The notes: generated by a model not told the origin, from the sequence alone. Shown: positions 1-10,264, counted from the stretch's first letter. The stretch is 64,000 nucleotides of DNA from Solimonas sp. K1W22B-7 (GCF_003428335.1 NZ_CP031704.1:1488001-1552000); one strand, 5' to 3'. A program made the numbers and translations.

Positions 1-92
1 TTCGCCCCACCGGCGAGCAGTGCCCTGGTGAAGGCCAGGCCCAGGCCGCGGTTGGCCCCGGTGACCAGTGCTACCGAACCCTTGATCTGCAT
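1..92 (-). CDS. Short-chain dehydrogenase/reductase, N-terminal fragment
   Basis: The first 30 residues are visible and the gene runs off the left edge. They carry the SDR nucleotide-binding motif TGANRGLG (TGxxxGxG) after a VALV beta strand, so this is the start of an NAD(P)-dependent oxidoreductase. The start ATG reads leftward from position 92. The substrate cannot be told from this fragment. An imperfect AT-rich palindrome lies just upstream. Confidence 0.85.
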   Translation of the reverse strand, partial: MQIKGSVALVTGANRGLGLAFTRALLAGGA

Positions 93-116
93 GGCGACAC
101 TCCGGCTTTATTGGAT

Positions 117-140
117 GATGACAATAATATTATGGACGTC
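117..140. promoter_or_regulatory. AT-rich imperfect palindrome upstream of the SDR gene (possible operator)
   Basis: The two 12-base halves match at 9 of 12 positions around a perfect ATAATATTAT core. It lies 25 bases upstream of the SDR start, in an unusually AT-rich patch for this DNA. A dimeric repressor of the TetR type often binds such a site beside an SDR gene, but no regulator gene is visible here. Confidence 0.35.
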
Positions 141-316
141 ATACCAAGAAATCAAGCGCCGGACCGGCGGTCCTCGCCCGCTTGCCGGCGCCCCGGGGGC
201 GTTGCAGCATGGGCGATGGCAATGCAGACAGGCGAAGGCGGCGACATGGTGCAGGGGAGTGCGGTGCCGTTTGGAGCGGTCCGGGGCGGTGGCATGCGGA
301 TGGCGGTGCCGGCCTG

Positions 317-844
317 ATGCGCGAACTCCGGTGGGCCCTGTTGATCCTGCTGTTCCTGGCCTTGCTGTCGCCCTTCATGCGCAACAGCACGGGAGATCAC
401 GCGTATGCATGCCTGAAGAGCGAGGAGTTCACGCAGGCGGGAATCGACGAGGCGCGCCAGTTCGCCGCCTGCATCCGCGCCCGCAGCAACACCCTGGTGG
501 CGCTCTTCCCCAACCGCGACCTTGCCCTGCTGCGGAAGATGCCGTCGCCGACCTGCCGATACGTCGGGACCTGGCTGTCGAGCCGCGGCGGCGGCTACCG
601 GATCACGCTGACCGAGGACTCCCGGTTCGTCGCCGAACCGGACCGTCCGCGCTGGGGCGCAGAGAGCTACCGGGGGACCTGGGGTGAACATGGGGGGCGC
701 ATGATCTGGCTGTACCAGGACCGCCTGACCTGGCCACCCGACATCAACCGTGTCGTCGATGCCAAGGATGATTCCTTCACGCTGACCGAAGTCGATGGCA
801 GCAGCACGCTGTTCACGCGGCTGGAGGAAGGTCACTGCCTTTGA
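317..844 (+). CDS. Small membrane-anchored hypothetical protein
   Basis: The protein has 175 residues. A hydrophobic segment at about residues 5-20 (WALLILLFLALLSPF) is either a signal anchor or an uncleaved signal peptide. The rest is polar, with Cys at about residues 31, 51 and 81, and reads like a small periplasmic domain ending in LEEGHCL. I do not recognise the family. The ATG at 317 is preferred to one at 182 because upstream translation is Arg/Gly-rich low-complexity sequence. It is convergent with prpF, separated by a terminator. Confidence 0.6.
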   Translation: MRELRWALLILLFLALLSPFMRNSTGDHAYACLKSEEFTQAGIDEARQFAACIRARSNTLVALFPNRDLALLRKMPSPTCRYVGTWLSSRGGGYRITLTEDSRFVAEPDRPRWGAESYRGTWGEHGGRMIWLYQDRLTWPPDINRVVDAKDDSFTLTEVDGSSTLFTRLEEGHCL

Positions 845-880
845 GCGGCGCCTGCGGCCGGGAGGACCGCAAACGAAAAA

Positions 881-907
881 GGCCGGCGCCTCCTGCAGGC
901 GCCGGCC
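881..907 (-). terminator. Rho-independent terminator of the prp operon
   Basis: A perfect 11-bp GC-rich stem (881-891 with 897-907) has a 5-base loop. On the minus strand it is followed by a T-rich tract (complement of 871-880). It lies 20 bases after the prpF stop and closes the prpB-prpC-acnD-prpF operon. Confidence 0.85.
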
Positions 908-926
908 CTCGCATGTCGCTGCTGAA

Positions 927-2120
927 CTAGAACGCGTCGCCCGGCACGCGCACCCAGCCTTCCATCAGCACGCGCGCGGAGCGCGACATGATGGCCTTCT
1001 TCACCACCCACTGGCCGTTTTCCTGCACCGCGGCCGCACCGACGCGCAACGTGCCCGAGGGATGGCCGAAGCGCACGGCCTCGCGGGCGCCGCCACCGGC
1101 CGCCAGGTTCACCAGCGTGCCGGGGATCGCGGCGGCGGTGCCGATGGCCACCGCGGCGGTGCCCATCATGGCGTGGTGCAGCTTGCCCATCGACAGCGCG
1201 CGCACGTTCAGGTCGACGTCGCCGGCCTTGACCTGCTTGCCGCTGGACGAGACGTAGTCGGTCGGCGGGGCGACGAAGGCGACCTTGGGCGTGTGCTGGC
1301 GCTTGGCGGCTTCGCTGACGTCCTTGATCAGGCCCATGCGCAGGGCACCGTAGGCGCGGATCGTCTCGAATTTCTCCAGCGCCCTGGGATCGGTGTTGAT
1401 CGCCTCGCGCAGCTCGGTGCCGGTGTAGCCAATCTCGGCCGCGTTGATGAACACGGTGGGGATGCCGGCGTTGATCATCGTCGCCTTCAGGGTGCCGATG
1501 CCCGGCACCTCGAGGTCGTCGACCAGGTTGCCGGTGGGAAACATCGAGCCGCCGCCATCGCCATCGCCTTCATCGGCCGGATCGAGGAATTCGATCTGCA
1601 CCTCGGCCGCGGGAAAGGTGACGCCGTCGAGTTCGAAGTCGCCGGTTTCCTGCACCTGGCCGTTGGTGATGGGCACATGCGCGACGATGGTCTTGCTGAT
1701 CTGCGTCTGCCAGATGCGCACGACGCAGAGGCCGTCCTGCGGGATGCGCGAGGCATCGACCAGGCCGTTGCTGATCGCGAACGAACCCACGGCGGCGGTC
1801 AGGTTGCCGCAGCTGCCCGACCAGTCGACGAAGGCCTTGTCGATCGACACCTGGCCGAACATGTAGTCGACGTCGTGATCGGCCTTGGCACTCTTGGCCA
1901 GGATCACGGTCTTGGAGGTGGACGAGGTGGCGCCGCCCATGCCGTCGATCTGGGCGCCGTAGGGGTCCGGGCTGCCGATCACGCGCAGCAGCAGCTTGTC
2001 GCGGGCTTCGCCGGGCACCTGGCAGCGCTCCGGCAGGTCCTGCAGGCGGAAGAACACGCCCTTGCTGGTGCCGCCGCGGATGTAGGTGGCGGGAATCTTG
2101 ATCTGGGGTACGTGGGGCAT
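927..2120 (-). CDS. prpF: PrpF, 2-methylaconitate cis-trans isomerase (AcnD accessory protein)
   Basis: The protein has 397 residues, the usual PrpF length. It starts IPATYIRGGTSKGVFF and contains the SGSCGNLTAAVG loop typical of the family. PrpF isomerises the 2-methylaconitate made by AcnD so that an aconitase can hydrate it to 2-methylisocitrate; this is family knowledge. It is the last gene of the propionate operon, 107 bases after acnD, and ends at a strong terminator. An inverted 9-nt-period repeat fills the gap between the two genes. Confidence 0.95.
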   Translation of the reverse strand: MPHVPQIKIPATYIRGGTSKGVFFRLQDLPERCQVPGEARDKLLLRVIGSPDPYGAQIDGMGGATSSTSKTVILAKSAKADHDVDYMFGQVSIDKAFVDWSGSCGNLTAAVGSFAISNGLVDASRIPQDGLCVVRIWQTQISKTIVAHVPITNGQVQETGDFELDGVTFPAAEVQIEFLDPADEGDGDGGGSMFPTGNLVDDLEVPGIGTLKATMINAGIPTVFINAAEIGYTGTELREAINTDPRALEKFETIRAYGALRMGLIKDVSEAAKRQHTPKVAFVAPPTDYVSSSGKQVKAGDVDLNVRALSMGKLHHAMMGTAAVAIGTAAAIPGTLVNLAAGGGAREAVRFGHPSGTLRVGAAAVQENGQWVVKKAIMSRSARVLMEGWVRVPGDAF

Positions 2121-2144
2121 TTGATGTGTCCTTAGGAAATCATC

Positions 2145-2210
2145 TGCCGCGGATCACGCGGATAAACGCGGATTCTTTTTTTATCCGTGTCATCCGCGTG
2201 ATCCGTGGCA
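2145..2210. repeat. Inverted 9-nt-period repeat between acnD and prpF
   Basis: Arms of 29 (2145-2173) and 28 bases (2183-2210) built from GCGGATnnaC-like units face each other across a T-rich loop. The arms differ by a few substitutions and one indel. Transcribed, the element folds into a long hairpin inside the prp mRNA. The same unit type occurs at 4842-4930. Confidence 0.8.
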
Positions 2211-2227
2211 AAAAAGCTTTTGCCGTA

Positions 2228-4822
2228 TCAGGCCGCCTTCGTCGACGCCAGGAAGTCCTGGGCAAAGCGCTGCAGCACGCCGCCGGCCTGGTAGATCGAC
2301 ACTTCCTCGTCGGAGTCCAGGCGGCAGGTCATCGGTACTTCGAGCTTTTCGCCGTTCTTGCGCGTGATCACCAGCGTCAGCGTGGTGCGCGGCGCGAGCT
2401 TGCCGACGACGTCGAAGGTCTCGGTGCCGTCGATGCCCAGTGTCAGGCGCGTCGTGCCCGGCTTGAACTCCAGCGGCAGGGTGCCCATGCCGATCAGGTT
2501 GGTGCGGTGGATGCGCTCGAAGCCTTCGGCGGCGATCACTTCCACGCCCGCCAGGCGCACGCCCTTGGCCGCCCAGTCACGCGAGGAGCCCTGGCCGTAG
2601 TCGGCACCGGCGACGATGATCAGCGGCTGCTTGCGCTCCATGTAGGTCTCGATGGCTTCCCACATGCGCACGACCTTGCCTTCCGGCTCGATGCGCGCCA
2701 GCGAACCCTTCTTGACCTTGCCGTCCACCACCGCCATCTCGTTGACCAGCTGCGGGTTGGCGAAGGTGGCGCGTTGCGCGGTCAGATGATCGCCGCGGTG
2801 GGTGGCGTAGGAGTTGAAGTCCTCTTCCGGCAGGCCCATCTTGTGCAGGTACTCGCCGGCGGCCGAGTTCATCATGATCGCGTTCGACGGCGACAGGTGG
2901 TCGGTGGTGATGTTGTCCGGCAGCACCGCCAGCGGCCGCAGGCCCTTGAGCGTGCGCTCGCCGGCCAGCGCGCCTTCCCAGTACGGCGGGCGGCGGATGT
3001 AGGTGCTCATCTTGCGCCAGTCGTACAGCGGGCTGATCTTCTCGTCGTCGAGCACCTTGAAGGTGAACATCGGGTCGTAGACCTTGCGGAACTGCTCCGG
3101 CTTGACGCTGCTGGCGACCACCGCGTCGATCTCGGCGTCGGTCGGCCAGATGTCCTTCAGCGTGACCGGCTGGCCGTCCTTGTCGGTGCCCAGCACATCC
3201 TTCTCGATGTCGAAGCGCACGGTGCCGGCGATGGCGTAGGCCACGACCAGCGGCGGCGAGGCCAGGAAGGCCTGCTTGGCGTAGGGGTGGATGCGGCCGT
3301 CGAAGTTGCGGTTGCCCGACAGCACGGCGGTGGCGTACAGGTCGCGGTCGATGACTTCCTTCTGGATCACCGGGTCCAGCGCGCCGCTCATGCCATTGCA
3401 GGTGGTGCAGGCGAAGGCGACGATGCCGAAGCCCAGCTGTTCCAGTTCCGGCAGCAGCCTGGCTTCTTCCAGGTACAGCTGCACGGCCTTGGAGCCGGGT
3501 GCCAGCGAGGACTTCACCCAGGGTTTGCGCGTGAGGCCGCGGGCATTGGCATTGCGCGCCAGCAGGCCGGCGGCGATGACGTTGCGCGGGTTGCTGGTGT
3601 TGGTGCAGCTGGTGATGGCGGCGATGATCACCGCGCCGTCCGGCATCTGGCCGGGGACTTCTTCCCACTTGGCGGCGATGCCGCGCTCGGCCAGGGCCGA
3701 GGTCGGCAGGCGCTTGTGCGGGTTGGACGGGCCGGCCATGTTGCGCACGACCGTCGACAGGTCGAACTTCAGCACGCGCTCGTACTCGGCGGTCTTGAGG
3801 TCGTCGGCCCACAGGCCGGTGTGCCTGGCGTAGGTCTCGACCAGCTTGACCTGGGCGTCGTCGCGGCCGGTCAGGCGCAGGTACTCGATGGTGTTCTTGT
3901 CGATGAAGAACATCGCCGCGGTGGCGCCGTACTCCGGGGCCATGTTGGAGATGGTGGCGCGGTCGCCCAGCGTCAGCGCCGAGGCGCCTTCGCCGTAGAA
4001 CTCGAGATAGGCGCCGACGACCTTCTGCTGGCGCAGGAACTCGGTCAGCGCGAGCACCACGTCGGTGGCGGTGATGCCTTCGCGCGGCTTGCCGCTCAGT
4101 TCCACGCCGGTGATGTCCGGCAGGCGCATCCAGGAGGCGCGGCCCAGCATGACGTTCTCGGCTTCCAGACCGCCGACGCCGATGGCGATGACGCCCAGGG
4201 CATCCACGTGCGGCGTGTGGCTGTCGGTGCCGACGCAGGTGTCCGGGAAGGCGACGCCATCCAGCGTGTAGACCACCGGCGACATCCGCTCCAGGTTGAT
4301 CTGATGCATGATCCCGTTGCCCGGCGGGATCACTTCCATGTTCTTGAAGGCCTTCTTGGTCCAGTCGATGAAGTGGAAGCGGTCGTCGTTGCGACGATCC
4401 TCGATCGCACGGTTCTTGGCGAACGCGTCCTTCTCGAAGCCGCCATGCTCCACTGCCAGCGAGTGGTCCACGATCAACTGCACCGGCACTACCGGGTTGA
4501 CCTTGGCAGGGTCGCCGCCCATGTCGGCGATGGCGTCGCGCAGGCCGGCGAGGTCCACCAGCGCGGTCTGGCCGAGGATGTCGTGGCATACCACGCGCAC
4601 CGGGAACCAGGGGAAGTCCAGATCGCGCTTGCGCTCGATCAGCTGGCCCAGATAGGCGTTGATCTTTTCCGGCTCAGCCTTGCGCACCAGGTTCTCGGCG
4701 TGCACGCGGGCGGTGTAGGGCAGCTTGGCGTAGGCGCCGGGCTGGATCGCATCGACGGCTGCGCGCGCGTCATAGAAATCGAGCTGGGTGCCGGGGAGGT
4801 TCTTGCGGAAGGCGGTGTTCAT
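2228..4822 (-). CDS. acnD: AcnD, Fe-S-dependent 2-methylcitrate dehydratase
   Basis: The protein has 864 residues and belongs to the aconitase superfamily. Its 4Fe-4S ligands are visible at C406 (TSCTNTSNP) and C472/C475 (ACTTCNG). The C-terminal swivel domain carries GADYGQGSSRDWAAKG. It dehydrates 2-methylcitrate in the propionate (methylcitrate) cycle. Adjacent prpF marks it as AcnD rather than housekeeping AcnA. The operon replaces the iron-independent PrpD found in other bacteria. The start MNTAFRKNLPG agrees with the family. Confidence 0.96.
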   Translation of the reverse strand: MNTAFRKNLPGTQLDFYDARAAVDAIQPGAYAKLPYTARVHAENLVRKAEPEKINAYLGQLIERKRDLDFPWFPVRVVCHDILGQTALVDLAGLRDAIADMGGDPAKVNPVVPVQLIVDHSLAVEHGGFEKDAFAKNRAIEDRRNDDRFHFIDWTKKAFKNMEVIPPGNGIMHQINLERMSPVVYTLDGVAFPDTCVGTDSHTPHVDALGVIAIGVGGLEAENVMLGRASWMRLPDITGVELSGKPREGITATDVVLALTEFLRQQKVVGAYLEFYGEGASALTLGDRATISNMAPEYGATAAMFFIDKNTIEYLRLTGRDDAQVKLVETYARHTGLWADDLKTAEYERVLKFDLSTVVRNMAGPSNPHKRLPTSALAERGIAAKWEEVPGQMPDGAVIIAAITSCTNTSNPRNVIAAGLLARNANARGLTRKPWVKSSLAPGSKAVQLYLEEARLLPELEQLGFGIVAFACTTCNGMSGALDPVIQKEVIDRDLYATAVLSGNRNFDGRIHPYAKQAFLASPPLVVAYAIAGTVRFDIEKDVLGTDKDGQPVTLKDIWPTDAEIDAVVASSVKPEQFRKVYDPMFTFKVLDDEKISPLYDWRKMSTYIRRPPYWEGALAGERTLKGLRPLAVLPDNITTDHLSPSNAIMMNSAAGEYLHKMGLPEEDFNSYATHRGDHLTAQRATFANPQLVNEMAVVDGKVKKGSLARIEPEGKVVRMWEAIETYMERKQPLIIVAGADYGQGSSRDWAAKGVRLAGVEVIAAEGFERIHRTNLIGMGTLPLEFKPGTTRLTLGIDGTETFDVVGKLAPRTTLTLVITRKNGEKLEVPMTCRLDSDEEVSIYQAGGVLQRFAQDFLASTKAA

Positions 4823-4841
4823 ATCTGGCTACCAAGATTTT

Positions 4842-4930
4842 TTGCCGCGGATTACGCGGATTACGCGGATTACGCGGACTACACGGATAAAGCTTTTCAA
4901 TCCGCGTTCATCCGCGTAATCCGCGGCCAA
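4842..4930. repeat. Inverted 9-nt-period repeat between prpC and acnD
   Basis: The left arm (4842-4888) holds about five tandem CGCGGATTA-like 9-mers. The right arm (4899-4930) holds three in inverse orientation, separated by a short AT-rich loop. The unequal copy number suggests expansion by slippage. It is the same family as 2145-2210, and together they bracket acnD inside one operon. Read as protein it gives a spurious YADYADYAD-like peptide. Confidence 0.85.
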
Positions 4931-4942
4931 TGGCGGTGGCTG

Positions 4943-6097
4943 TTACTTGCGGTCCTTGATCGGGACGAACTTCAGGTCCTCGGGACCGACGTAGTTCGCC
5001 GACGGGCGGATGATCTTGCCGTCGATGCGCTGCTCGATGATGTGCGCGCTCCAGCCGGAGGTGCGGGCGATCACGAACAGCGGGGTGAACATGTCGGTCG
5101 GCACGCCCATCACGTGGTAGCTGACGGCGGAGAACCAGTCGAGGTTCGGGAACATCTTCTTGATGTCCCACATGACCGTCTCCAGGCGTTCGGCGATGTC
5201 GAACATCTTCAGGCTGCCGGCTTCCTTGGACAGGTCGCGCGCCACTTCCTTGATCACCTTGTTGCGCGGATCGGCAATGGTGTAGACCGGGTGGCCGAAG
5301 CCGATGACGACTTCCTTCTTCTCGACGCGGGCCTTGATGTCGGCCTCGGCCTCGTCCGGCGTGTCGTAGCGCTTCTGGATCTCGAAGGCCACTTCGTTGG
5401 CGCCGCCATGCTTGGGGCCGCGCAGCGCGCCGATGCCGCCGCAGATCGCGGAGTAGATGTCGGAGCCGGTGCCGGCGACGACGCGGGTGGTGAAGGTGGA
5501 GGCGTTGAACTCGTGCTCGGCATACAGCACCAGCGAGGTGTGCATGGCCTTGACCCAGCTCTCCGGCGGCTTCTTGCCGTGCAGCAGGTGCAGGAAGTGG
5601 CCGCCGATGGAGTCGTCGTCGGTCTCGACCTCGATGACCTTGCCGTTGTAGGCGTAGTGGTACCAGTACAGCAGCATCGAACCGAGGCTGGCCATCAGCT
5701 TGTCGGCGATGTCGCGCGCGCCCGGGTGGTTGTGGTCGTCCTTCTCCGGCTTGACGCAGCCGAGCACCGAAACGCCGGTGCGCATCACGTCCATCGGGTG
5801 CGAGGACGGCGGCAGCTGCTCCAGCGCGGTCTTCACGGCGGCCGGCAGGCCGCGCAGCGAGCGCAGCTTGGTCTTGTAGGCAGCCAGCTCGGAGACGGTC
5901 GGCAGCTTGCCGTGCACCAGCAGGTGGGCGATCTCTTCGAACTCGCACTGCGCGGCGACATCGAGGATGTCGTAGCCGCGGTAGTGCAGGTCGTTGCCGG
6001 AACGGCCGACCGTGCACAGCGCGGTGTTGCCGGCGGTGGTGCCGGACAGCGCAACGGATTTCTTGGGCTTGAACGTCGGGGCGGTGGGTTCGCTCAT
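4943..6097 (-). CDS. prpC: PrpC, 2-methylcitrate synthase
   Basis: The protein has 384 residues from the chosen start [12 protein letters not shown]. It belongs to the citrate synthase family, with the GPKHGGANE and GFGHPVYT histidine motifs. It condenses propionyl-CoA with oxaloacetate to 2-methylcitrate. Two ATGs are possible (6103 and 6097). The downstream one is preferred because the AGGAG ribosome site lies 9 bases from it and only 3 from the other. It sits 33 bases after prpB. Confidence 0.95.
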   Translation of the reverse strand: MSEPTAPTFKPKKSVALSGTTAGNTALCTVGRSGNDLHYRGYDILDVAAQCEFEEIAHLLVHGKLPTVSELAAYKTKLRSLRGLPAAVKTALEQLPPSSHPMDVMRTGVSVLGCVKPEKDDHNHPGARDIADKLMASLGSMLLYWYHYAYNGKVIEVETDDDSIGGHFLHLLHGKKPPESWVKAMHTSLVLYAEHEFNASTFTTRVVAGTGSDIYSAICGGIGALRGPKHGGANEVAFEIQKRYDTPDEAEADIKARVEKKEVVIGFGHPVYTIADPRNKVIKEVARDLSKEAGSLKMFDIAERLETVMWDIKKMFPNLDWFSAVSYHVMGVPTDMFTPLFVIARTSGWSAHIIEQRIDGKIIRPSANYVGPEDLKFVPIKDRK

Positions 6098-6130
6098 GGT
6101 CATGCTCTCCTGGAAATGGGGGTGTGCGGC

Positions 6131-7015
6131 TTACTTCTTCTTGGCAGCGAACAGAGCGTCGAGCTTGTTCTCGAACGCGTGGTAGCCGATGCGGTCGTAC
6201 AGTTCGGTGCGCGTCTGCATCAGGTCGATCACGTCCTTCTGGTGGCCGTTCTGGCGGATCGAAGTGTAGACCGCCTCGGCGGCCTTGTTGGCGGCACGGA
6301 AGGCCGACAGCGGGTACAGCTGGATGGCGACGCCGACCGAGGCCAGTTCGTCGCGCGTGAACAGCGGGGTGGCGCCGAACTCGGTGATGTTGGCCAGCAC
6401 CGGCACCTTCAGCGCGTCGACGAATTTCTTGTAGGTCGGCAGGTCATAGGCGGCCTCGGCGAAGATCGCGTCGGCACCGGCCTCGGCGCAGGCGATCGCG
6501 CGCTCGATGGCGGCATCCACGCCCTCGGCCTGGATCGCATCGGTACGGGCGATCAGGAAGAAGTTCGGGTCGGTGCGCGCGTCGGCGGCGGCCTTGACGC
6601 GATCGACCATCTCGCCCTGGGTCACGATCTCCTTGCCCGGACGGTGGCCGCAGCGCTTGGCGCCGACCTGGTCCTCGATGTGGCAGGCGGCGGCGCCGGC
6701 CTTGATCAGGCTCTTGATCGTGCGCTCGATGTTGAACGCCGAGGGACCGAAGCCGGTGTCGATGTCGACCAGCAGCGGCAGGTCGCAGACGTCGGTGATG
6801 CGGCGGACGTCGACCAGCACGTCGTCCATGGTGTTGATGCCCAGGTCCGGCAGGCCGAGGCTGCCCGCGGCGACGCCGCCGCCCGACAGGTAGATCGCCT
6901 TGTAGCCGGCGCGCTTGGCCAGCAGGGCGTGGTTGGCGTTGATGGCGCCGATCACCTGCAGGGGCTTTTCGGCGGCAAGGGCGGCGCGGAAGTTGGCGCC
7001 GGCAGAAAACGTCAT
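6131..7015 (-). CDS. prpB: PrpB, 2-methylisocitrate lyase
   Basis: The protein has 294 residues and belongs to the isocitrate lyase/PEP mutase superfamily. It shows the metal-site segment DIDTGFG and the catalytic loop [10 protein letters not shown]. It cleaves 2-methylisocitrate to pyruvate and succinate, the last step of the cycle. The start [13 protein letters not shown] at 7015 has a GAGGAG ribosome site 7 bases upstream. An in-frame ATG at 7165 would add 50 unrelated residues and overlap the promoter, so it is rejected. It is the first gene of the operon. Confidence 0.96.
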   Translation of the reverse strand: MTFSAGANFRAALAAEKPLQVIGAINANHALLAKRAGYKAIYLSGGGVAAGSLGLPDLGINTMDDVLVDVRRITDVCDLPLLVDIDTGFGPSAFNIERTIKSLIKAGAAACHIEDQVGAKRCGHRPGKEIVTQGEMVDRVKAAADARTDPNFFLIARTDAIQAEGVDAAIERAIACAEAGADAIFAEAAYDLPTYKKFVDALKVPVLANITEFGATPLFTRDELASVGVAIQLYPLSAFRAANKAAEAVYTSIRQNGHQKDVIDLMQTRTELYDRIGYHAFENKLDALFAAKKK

Positions 7016-7056
7016 GGGGTTGCTCCTCGGTTGGCGGGGACAGTCGCCGATTCGTA

Positions 7057-7072
7057 CCCAAGAGCTGTGCCA
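7057..7072 (-). promoter_or_regulatory. Candidate sigma54 (-24/-12) promoter for prpBC-acnD-prpF
   Basis: The minus strand reads TGGCAC-N5-TTGGG, a perfect -24 element with correct spacing. The -12 element has GG where GC is expected. Transcription would start near 7046, leaving a leader of about 31 bases before prpB. It fits the divergent PrpR, which has a sigma54-activation domain. Confidence 0.65.
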
Positions 7073-7164
7073 GCCGTTCCGGCGCCTGAATATGTCACTC
7101 AAGTCATTGGTATTGCTGGATATATTAAGAATGTTCCGGGCGGCTGCCTGTTTCACCAATGGCA

Positions 7165-7199
7165 ATTTCTCGTTTCATGAAACACATGAAACGAGAAAT
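7165..7199. promoter_or_regulatory. Perfect 35-bp inverted repeat, probable PrpR binding site
   Basis: Two identical 15-base arms (7165-7179 and 7185-7199) flank a 5-base spacer. A shorter palindrome, GTTTCATGAAAC (7172-7183), is nested inside. It lies about 93 bases upstream of the -24 element and 18 bases before prpR, the place expected for an enhancer that also allows autoregulation. PrpR is the inferred ligand; no binding data are available here. Confidence 0.7.
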
Positions 7200-7216
7200 G
7201 GAACATAATCTGCGAC

Positions 7217-8788
<1,572 letters not shown>

Positions 8789-8814
8789 GCGGTGAATGGC
8801 CGGCAACCAAGCGT

Positions 8815-8886
8815 GTAGGAGCGGCTGTTAGCCGCGATGGGTGCTCACAAGGCCACCCGCGCATCGCGGTTAACAGCCGCTCCTAC
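8815..8886. repeat. REP-like palindrome (GTAGGAGCGGC type)
   Basis: The 24-base arms (8815-8838 and 8863-8886) match at 23 of 24 positions and enclose 24 bases. It lies between the convergent ends of prpR and the ketosynthase gene. Near-identical arms recur at 34518-34589 and a variant at 18446-18567. No transposase is nearby. Confidence 0.85.
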
Positions 8887-8905
8887 AAAGGCTAGCCGCG
8901 GCAAA

Positions 8906-9862
8906 TCACCACCGCACCATCGCCGCGCCCCAGGTCATCCCGCCGCCCACCGCTTCCAGCAGCACGTTCTGCCCGCGCTGGATGCGGCCGTCGCGTACCG
9001 CGGTGTCCAGCGCCAGCGGCACCGAGGCGGCCGAGGTGTTGCCCTGGCGCTCCAGCGTGGTGACGATGCGCTCGCGCGGCAGGCCCAGCTTGTCGGCGGT
9101 GGCCTGGATGATGCGGATGTTGGCCTGGTGCGGCACCAGCCAGTCGATGTCGGAGCCTTTCATGCCATGGGGCGCGAGGGCTTCCCTGCAGATTTCGTCG
9201 AGCGCGCGCACGGCGAAACGGAACACGGCCTGGCCGTCCATCTGCACGTAGGCGTGGCCGCCGATCTCGCCGTTGTCGACGAAACCGGGTACCTGCAGGA
9301 TGTGCGACTGGGTGCCGTCGGCATGCAGGTGGGTGGAAAGGATACCGTGCTCGGGATCGGGCTTGAGCACCACCGCGCCGGCGCCGTCGCCGAACAGCAC
9401 GCAGGTGCGGCGATCGGTCCAGTCGAGCAGGCGCGAGAACTTCTCCGCGCCGATCACCAGCGCGCATTTCGACTGGCCGCTGTTGACGAACTTGTCGGCG
9501 ATCGACAGCGCATAGAGAAAGCCCGTGCAGACGGCCTGCACGTCGAAGGCCGCGCAGGTGCCGGCGCCGAGCTTGGCCTGCAGCAGGCAGGCCGTGGACG
9601 GGAAGATCATGTCCGGCGTGGTGGTGGCCACGATGATCAGGTCCAGGTCGGCGGCCGTGATGCCGGCCATCTCCATCGCCTGCCTTGCCGCATGCAATGC
9701 CAGGTCCGAGGTGTGCTCGTGCTCGGCGGCGACGTGGCGGGCGCGGATTCCGGTGCGCTGGAAGATCCACTCGTCCGTCGTGTCGATACGGCTTTCCAGC
9801 TCCTGGTTGCTGAGGCTCTGGGCGGGCAGGTAGCTGCCGGTGCCGACGATCCGTGAACGCAT
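8906..9862 (-). CDS. 3-oxoacyl-ACP synthase III (FabH-like)
   Basis: The protein has 318 residues. The catalytic triad sits at the positions of classical FabH: C112 (AVCTGF), H245 (VPHQAN) and N275 (GNTSAAS). Such enzymes condense acyl-CoA with malonyl-ACP. The gene is alone, away from any fab cluster, so it may be the housekeeping initiator or a specialised homologue. The ATG at 9862 has AGGAG 6 bases upstream. Its 5' flank is occupied by a 266-bp structured repeat. Confidence 0.9.
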   Translation of the reverse strand: MRSRIVGTGSYLPAQSLSNQELESRIDTTDEWIFQRTGIRARHVAAEHEHTSDLALHAARQAMEMAGITAADLDLIIVATTTPDMIFPSTACLLQAKLGAGTCAAFDVQAVCTGFLYALSIADKFVNSGQSKCALVIGAEKFSRLLDWTDRRTCVLFGDGAGAVVLKPDPEHGILSTHLHADGTQSHILQVPGFVDNGEIGGHAYVQMDGQAVFRFAVRALDEICREALAPHGMKGSDIDWLVPHQANIRIIQATADKLGLPRERIVTTLERQGNTSAASVPLALDTAVRDGRIQRGQNVLLEAVGGGMTWGAAMVRW

Positions 9863-9933
9863 GTACCGCTCCTGCGAGGAAGGGGTGAGGGGCGGGCATC
9901 TTAACCGAGGCAGAACCGGGATTCGCCACCCGA

Positions 9934-10199
9934 AGGGCCTACCAACGCTACCGCGGTCGCTGCGATGCCCCCGTATTTGCCGCCAGGCACGACGCGAGGA
10001 AGACGCTTGGTGGTTCCAAGTAACAGACGAGCAACACAGCATGGCGGCAAAGACGGGGGCACCCGGAGGGCAGGGCCGCTTTGGCGCATGGCGTCGTCCC
10101 GCGCCGCTAATGTACGTCCAGTACACCGCGCGTCTCGGGACATAGCCCTGCGCCAAAGCGGCCTCCGTCGCAGCGATCGCGGTAGCGTTGGTAGGCCCT
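9934..10199. repeat. 266-bp structured palindromic element, copy A
   Basis: Terminal inverted repeats of 32 bases (9934-9965 and 10168-10199) match at 31 positions. Inside are two hairpins. One pairs 9968-9985 with 10042-10059 (17 of 18 match) and carries a smaller CTTGG/CCAAG hairpin (10006-10020). The other pairs 10074-10092 with 10145-10163. No open reading frame of a known type and no transposase is present. It fills the divergent intergenic region between the ketosynthase and the LOG-family gene, leaving about 70 bases on each side for promoters. Copy B is at 38988-39253 and has exactly the same length. Confidence 0.9.
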
Positions 10200-10264
10200 A
10201 GAATGAGATGCCCCGGAGCGGGTGGGGTGCGCTGCTACACTTGCCCTTCCTGGAGGGGAGTGGA

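Noticed and set aside
4842-4930. CRISPR-like array, because of regular short repeats
   Set aside because: Units are only 9 bases with no spacers, arms are inverted and no cas genes are present.
7016-7165. N-terminal extension of PrpB
   Set aside because: It has no ribosome site, does not resemble the family and overlaps the promoter region.
2126-7180. A very long open frame on the plus strand across the prp operon, over 1600 codons
   Set aside because: It runs antisense to prpF, acnD, prpC and prpB, which are certain. High GC in third codon positions keeps the opposite frame open, and the translation is low-complexity.
9863-10156. 98-residue upstream extension of the ketosynthase
   Set aside because: It reads through the repeat. 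The ATG at 9862 has a good ribosome site and matches the family N-terminus.
9934-10199. Coding potential within the 266-bp element
   Set aside because: Open frames through it are Arg/Pro/Gly-rich, differ between the two copies and have no ribosome site. The structural signal explains the sequence better.
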